From JBBTTS01 sp038064135 (GTDB lineage: Bacteria; Patescibacteriota; Saccharimonadia; Saccharimonadales; OMJO01), in NCBI GenBank assembly GCA_038064135.1, contig JBBTTS010000019.1, positions 1 to 15,639 of the forward strand: a DNA stretch of 15,639 nt, read 5' to 3'. The notes under the pieces are model-generated. The model saw only the letters and a program-made list of their open reading frames with translations, searched no databases and was not told where the DNA came from. Position numbers and translations under genes: made by a program. Shown here piece by piece: positions 13,539 to 15,639 of this stretch; the stretch's first letter is position 1; each line of letters starts with the position of its first letter.

Positions 13539-13583
13539 GCCCACAAAATCTAGATTAGTTTCTAAGATCAACTAATTTTGGGC
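13539..13583. terminator. Possible hairpin between the convergent ends of the MBL-fold gene and rpmB
   Basis: GCCC (13539-13542) with GGGC (13580-13583), AAAA with TTTT, and TTAGTT (13555-13560) with AACTAA (13570-13575), with bulges on the left arm. No T-tract, so termination is uncertain. It overlaps the rpmB stop codon. Confidence 0.3.
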
Positions 13584-13775
13584 TAGCTCAATCAAACCTT
13601 TTTTCTTGAGAGTTCGAATTGCTTGAGTACTGAGCTTTAGTTTTACTTTTTTGCCATCGACAACTACAGTTTTAGCTTGAAGATTAGGCTTCCAAACTTT
13701 TTTAGTGTGTCGCTGTGAAAAGCTCACATTATGGCCAAATTGCTTGCCTTTACCGGTAATATCACAAACTTGCAT
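13572..13775 (-). CDS. rpmB: 50S ribosomal protein L28
   Basis: 67 aa, basic. N-terminal VCDITGKGKQFGHNVSFSQRHTKKVWKPNLQ matches the L28 signature (VCxxTGK, GNNVSH, TKR.F.PNLQ), followed by a basic beta-rich half (KKVKLKLSTQAIRTLKKKG). Bacterial L28 is usually 60-78 aa, so this is full length. It binds the large subunit near the E site. It has a consensus promoter on the minus strand, TTGACT (RC of 13807-13812), 17 bases, TACAAT (RC of 13784-13789), only 8 bases before the ATG, giving an almost leaderless mRNA. Monocistronic. Confidence 0.93.
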   Translation of the reverse strand: MQVCDITGKGKQFGHNVSFSQRHTKKVWKPNLQAKTVVVDGKKVKLKLSTQAIRTLKKKGLIELAQN

Positions 13776-13783
13776 AGATGACC

Positions 13784-13834
13784 ATTGTATCTGTTCTTTA
13801 CTTTTTAGTCAAGGAAAAGACAAGCTGCTATACT
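13784..13834. promoter_or_regulatory. Back-to-back promoters of rpmB (-) and the M50 protease (+)
   Basis: Minus: TTGACT (RC of 13807-13812), 17 bases, TACAAT (RC of 13784-13789). Plus: TTAGTC (13805-13810) and a TGC-extended TATACT (13826-13834), 18-base spacing. The two -35 regions overlap, so polymerase binding at one should exclude the other. Both place their start codon within 8-9 bases of the -10. Confidence 0.6.
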
Positions 13835-13843
13835 AGCAGCAAT

Positions 13844-14479
13844 ATGGGATTAAATGCCTCAGATACAGTAGTAATATTAATCGCTATTGTGGTATCGATG
13901 GGCTTTCACGAAGCGATGCACGCTTTTGCCTCACATTGGTTAGGTGATAGAACTGCTTATGATCTTGGCAGGCTTACACTAAACCCACTAAAGCATATCG
14001 ACATATTTACCACCATTTTGTTGCCGATATTATTGATTGCAATGGGTGTTCCGCCATTTTTTATAGCCAAACCCGTACCATTTAACGCCGATGAATTAAA
14101 GTACGAAGAATTCGGCATGGCCATTGTTGGCTTAGCAGGACCATTTACGAATTTGGCCCTGGCATGTTTATCGGCCCTGTTAATTAGGANNNNNNNNNNT
14201 AGGATTATCGATCCTTCAACTATATCCGGTATTAGTGCAATTTTGTTTATATTTATGCAGGTTAACATTGGGTTTTTTGTATTTAATATGATCCCGTTTC
14301 CGCCGTTAGATGGCTCTAGGTTACTTTACGCTTTTGCCCCCGATCCGCTGCAAAAAATAATGTTACAAATTGAATCTTTGGGCATTATGAGTATTTTTAT
14401 ATTCATGTTCTTCTTATATTATTTCTTAATCGATATAGTCGTAAGCGTTAATAACTTTTTACTTAGACTTCTACTTTAG
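13844..14479 (+). CDS. Site-2-protease-type M50 membrane metalloprotease
   Basis: About 212 aa from ATG 13844 (MGLNASD); the open frame extends upstream to 13778, but the promoter at 13826-13834 makes that unlikely. Hydrophobic segments at about 6-26, 57-77, 95-120 and 160-210. Zinc motif H-E-A-M-H in MGFHEAMHAFA (HExxH; segment 1) and N-M-IPFPPLDG (NxxPxPPLDG, third zinc ligand Asp). The fold is a compact S2P core without a PDZ domain, like the SpoIVFB-type or Rip-like proteins. Cuts membrane-embedded substrates. Ten Ns at 14190-14199 interrupt the sequence between segment 3 and segment 4; the frame is kept. Confidence 0.85.
   Translation: MGLNASDTVVILIAIVVSMGFHEAMHAFASHWLGDRTAYDLGRLTLNPLKHIDIFTTILLPILLIAMGVPPFFIAKPVPFNADELKYEEFGMAIVGLAGPFTNLALACLSALLIRXXXXRIIDPSTISGISAILFIFMQVNIGFFVFNMIPFPPLDGSRLLYAFAPDPLQKIMLQIESLGIMSIFIFMFFLYYFLIDIVVSVNNFLLRLLL
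14190..14199. other. Assembly gap (10 Ns) inside the M50 protease gene
   Basis: Ten Ns. TAGGA precedes the gap (14185-14189) and TAGGA follows it (14200-14204). Joining the flanks on this shared 5-mer removes 15 bases, keeps the frame and would read LLIRIIDPS, so the contigs probably overlap and no sequence is missing. Confidence 0.85.
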
Positions 14480-14482
14480 CGT

Positions 14483-14488
14483 TATAAT
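14483..14488 (+). promoter_or_regulatory. -10 box at the start of the structured region
   Basis: TATAAT, 5 bases after the M50 stop codon. TTACTT (14459-14464), 18 bases upstream, may be the -35. Start expected near 14495, just before the first paired arm. Confidence 0.5.
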
Positions 14489-14494
14489 ACACAC

Positions 14495-14838
14495 TAGGCT
14501 GGAAGGCGCCACCCAAAATGATAATCTGAATAACTATCATTAGGGAGCTCAATATTCGGATGTCGTCGTGGTGATATCGTGCGAGCACCCACCTGGGATT
14601 AACATCCAGGTTGTCATGTGTGGCATTCCAGCGCTTTGATTTAAAAACAGATAGTTATTTTAGAGTGATAGGGGTGTGGCGCATCAGCCGGCTGGCGGAG
14701 GTAGCGCGTACGGCTGGGGTGAGACCCGCCAGTGGCGGGTTGCAAGGAAATCTTCTCTTGAAAACTTGTTTTCTAAGATGAAGTTTCGGGGTCGCCGAAT
14801 GTGACCGTGAGTAAACCACGGCACAACTCGACTTAAGA
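14495..14838 (+). ncRNA. Highly structured, ORF-free region; unclassified RNA candidate
   Basis: About 340 bases with dense complementarity. A long-range helix joins GGCTG (14498-14502) and GCGCCA/CCC (14507-14515) with GGG/TGGCGC (14672-14682) and CAGCC (14685-14689). Nested inside, AATAACTAT (14529-14537) pairs with ATAGTTATT (14651-14659). Local hairpins: AATGATA/TATCATT, ACCTGG/CCAGGT (about 14591-14612). GCTGGAA (14499-14505) can instead pair with TTCCAGC (14626-14632), giving competing structures. In the 3' part, CTGGCGG (14692-14698) or GGCGGGT can pair with CCCGCC (14725-14730), followed by hairpins at about 14750-14780 (GAAAAC/GTTTTC inside ATCTT/AAGAT), GGTCGC/GTGACC and CCGTG/CACGG. 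I could not fit RNase P, tmRNA, SRP, 6S or a known riboswitch; no conserved motif of those is present. Confidence 0.45.
14671..14719 (+). repeat. Copy of the 5' half of tRNA-Pro with an altered D-loop
   Basis: Bases 14671-14683 are identical to 14859-14871 of tRNA-Pro, and 14700-14719 (20 bases) to 14875-14894. Between them the copy has 16 bases (14684-14699) in place of 3. Identity stops after anticodon-loop position 37; the 3' half of a tRNA does not follow. It is therefore not a functional tRNA gene as it stands. Confidence 0.75.
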
Positions 14839-14844
14839 TATAAT
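14839..14844 (+). promoter_or_regulatory. -10 box of tRNA-Pro
   Basis: TATAAT 13 bases before the tRNA, start expected near 14851; no clear -35. Confidence 0.55.
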
Positions 14845-14857
14845 TACCGATGGATAT

Positions 14858-14933
14858 CGGGGTGTGGCGCAGTTGGTAGCGCGTACGGCTGGGGGCCGTG
14901 AGGTCGCAAGTTCAAGTCTTGTCACCCCGACCA
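14858..14933 (+). tRNA. tRNA-Pro(GGG)
   Basis: Acceptor CGGGGTG/CACCCCG, D-stem GCGC/GCGC, anticodon stem TACGG/CCGTG with loop CTGGGGG (anticodon GGG, reads CCC/CCT), T-stem GCAAG/CTTGT with TTCAAGT, discriminator A, encoded CCA at 14931-14933. The C1-G72 first pair is typical of bacterial tRNA-Pro. The next gene begins about 20 bases later. Confidence 0.95.
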
Positions 14934-14942
14934 TGTTAAAAT
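14934..14942 (+). promoter_or_regulatory. Extended -10 promoter of the dehydratase-RNase H gene
   Basis: TGT-TAAAAT (14934-14942) directly after the tRNA-Pro CCA, 10 bases before ATG 14953. It overlaps the ATGs at 14941 and 14944, which argues for 14953 as the true start. Confidence 0.45.
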
Positions 14943-14952
14943 GATGATTAAT

Positions 14953-15618
14953 ATGTGGAAAGAAACAAAAGACGGTTTTTATAAATCATTTGATTTTAAA
15001 GATTTCAAATCAGCTTTAGAGTTTATCGTTCGATTGGGTGAAGTTGCCGAGCAAATGAATCATCACCCGACATTAAAGAACACATATAATAAAGTAGAAA
15101 TTTGGCTTCTGACTCATGACCTAGGTGGAAAAATTACCCAACTCGATAAAGAAATGTCTAAAAAAATCGACCAAATAATCTCAGAACCAATAGAGGTAAA
15201 AAAAATTGATTCTATGGTGGCCGATGCTATTTTATTTGCCGATGGAGGCTCGCGCGGAAATCCAGGGCCTTCGGCCTCTGGTTTTGTGATTTACGACAGT
15301 CATGATAATGAACTGGCTAAAGGCGGTGAATATCTTGGAATAACAACCAATAACCAGGCCGAATACCAGGCGTTAAAATTAGGGATTGAAACGGCTCAGC
15401 AGCTCGGTATTCGTGAATTACAAGTTTACATGGATAGTCTGTTGGTTATTAACCAAATGAAAGGCGCATTTAAGGTTAAAAATCGAGATTTATGGCCCAT
15501 ACACCAAGCCATTAAAGAGCTTCTCGGGCATTTTAAAAAAGTGCATTTTGAGCACGTTCCACGTGAACATAATAAAGTTGCTGATTCTGAAGTTAATCGT
15601 GTATTGGATACCAATTGA
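14953..15618 (+). CDS. Fusion: pterin-4a-carbinolamine dehydratase domain + RNase H domain
   Basis: 221 aa from ATG 14953 (two further in-frame ATGs at 14941 and 14944). Residues about 1-75 match the PCD/DCoH family: an N-terminal WKE...YKSFDFKDF..ALEFI, the catalytic H37-H38-P39 and H55-D in LLTHDLGGKITQLD. Residues about 90-221 are an RNase HI-like domain: D97 in LFADGGSRGNPGP, E137 in NNQAEYQAL, D161 in YMDSLLVI, and D211 in the HNKVADSEVN ending; all four metal-binding acids are present. The two families are normally separate proteins. RNase H cuts RNA in RNA-DNA hybrids; PCD regenerates the pterin cofactor, a pathway not otherwise visible here, so the PCD part may serve as a dimerisation or RNA/protein-binding module. 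Both halves share one open frame with no break. Confidence 0.88.
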   Translation: MWKETKDGFYKSFDFKDFKSALEFIVRLGEVAEQMNHHPTLKNTYNKVEIWLLTHDLGGKITQLDKEMSKKIDQIISEPIEVKKIDSMVADAILFADGGSRGNPGPSASGFVIYDSHDNELAKGGEYLGITTNNQAEYQALKLGIETAQQLGIRELQVYMDSLLVINQMKGAFKVKNRDLWPIHQAIKELLGHFKKVHFEHVPREHNKVADSEVNRVLDTN

Positions 15619-15629
15619 CAGGAGTTATT

Positions 15630-15638
15630 TGCTATAAT
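15630..15638 (+). promoter_or_regulatory. Extended -10 promoter at the window edge
   Basis: TGC-TATAAT (15630-15638). It should drive a gene beyond the right end. TTGACA at 15615-15620 is too close (12 bases) to serve as its -35. Confidence 0.4.
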
Positions 15639-15639
15639 A

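Noticed and set aside
14495..14838. RNase P RNA, tmRNA, SRP RNA or 6S RNA
   Set aside because: The invariant GAGGAAAGTCC and ACAGAA strands of RNase P, the tmRNA acceptor/T-arm with encoded tag frame, and the SRP GGAAG-loop context are all missing on both strands.
14720..14894. Group I intron inside tRNA-Pro, suggested by the half-tRNA copy and TTAAGATATAA near 14834-14844
   Set aside because: The downstream tRNA is complete by itself, the supposed intron would be only about 175 bases, and no P7 partner for the TAAGATATA segment is found; it is better read as the tRNA-Pro -10 box.

Overview
The window looks like a draft-assembly fragment of a small-genome Patescibacteria (CPR) bacterium, most probably Candidatus Saccharibacteria (TM7). 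This is inferred from the gene repertoire, the compact A+T-leaning genes, single tRNA genes scattered between them, TAA, TAG and TGA all used as stops (so not the UGA-recoded SR1/Gracilibacteria code), and frequent ATG starts a few bases after a -10 box. It cannot be proven without rRNA or a tree. A run of ten Ns at 14190-14199 shows a scaffold join.

Layout. 1-1470: 3' end of a secreted protein with Ig-like and PxKF-type domains, then a strong terminator. 1564-3277: tRNA-Arg(CCT) on the minus strand, a membrane bacterial-PH-domain protein and a membrane-anchored parvulin/PrsA-like protein in an overlapping pair. 3335-3919: a small unknown gene that reads on in frame past two stop codons (decay), then a terminator and tRNA-Asp(GTC). 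4105-8101: a class A beta-lactamase-like serine hydrolase, tRNA-Thr(CGT), tRNA-Gly(CCC), a small membrane protein and a processive family-2 glycosyltransferase; this part is envelope-oriented. 8094-8787 minus: nrdR, converging with the glycosyltransferase and carrying an NrdR-box-like palindrome at its start, then a compact unannotated locus with promoter, ribosome site, 38-codon ORF and terminator. 8825-9191: tRNA-Val(GAC) and a structured leader or small RNA before thrS. 9192-13513: thrS (no TGS domain), an alkyltransferase-like DNA repair protein, miaA, a winged-helix/nucleotidyltransferase-like regulator and a metallo-beta-lactamase-fold protein. 13572-14479: rpmB (minus) and a site-2-protease-type M50 peptidase from back-to-back promoters. 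14480-14933: about 370 bases with no ORF but dense inverted repeats, including a copy of the 5' half of tRNA-Pro, then the intact tRNA-Pro(GGG). 14953-15618: an unusual fusion of pterin-4a-carbinolamine dehydratase and RNase H; a further promoter starts at the right edge.

Functionally the window mixes translation (thrS, miaA, rpmB, six tRNAs, all with encoded CCA), the cell envelope (glycosyltransferase, serine hydrolase, parvulin, PH protein, M50 protease), DNA metabolism and repair (nrdR, ATL, RNase H) and surface or secreted functions (PxKF protein). The items most worth a second look are the structured RNA and half-tRNA region before tRNA-Pro, the small minus-strand locus at 8568-8787, the dehydratase-RNase H fusion, the nrdR operator over its own start codon, and the recurrent near-leaderless promoter architecture.
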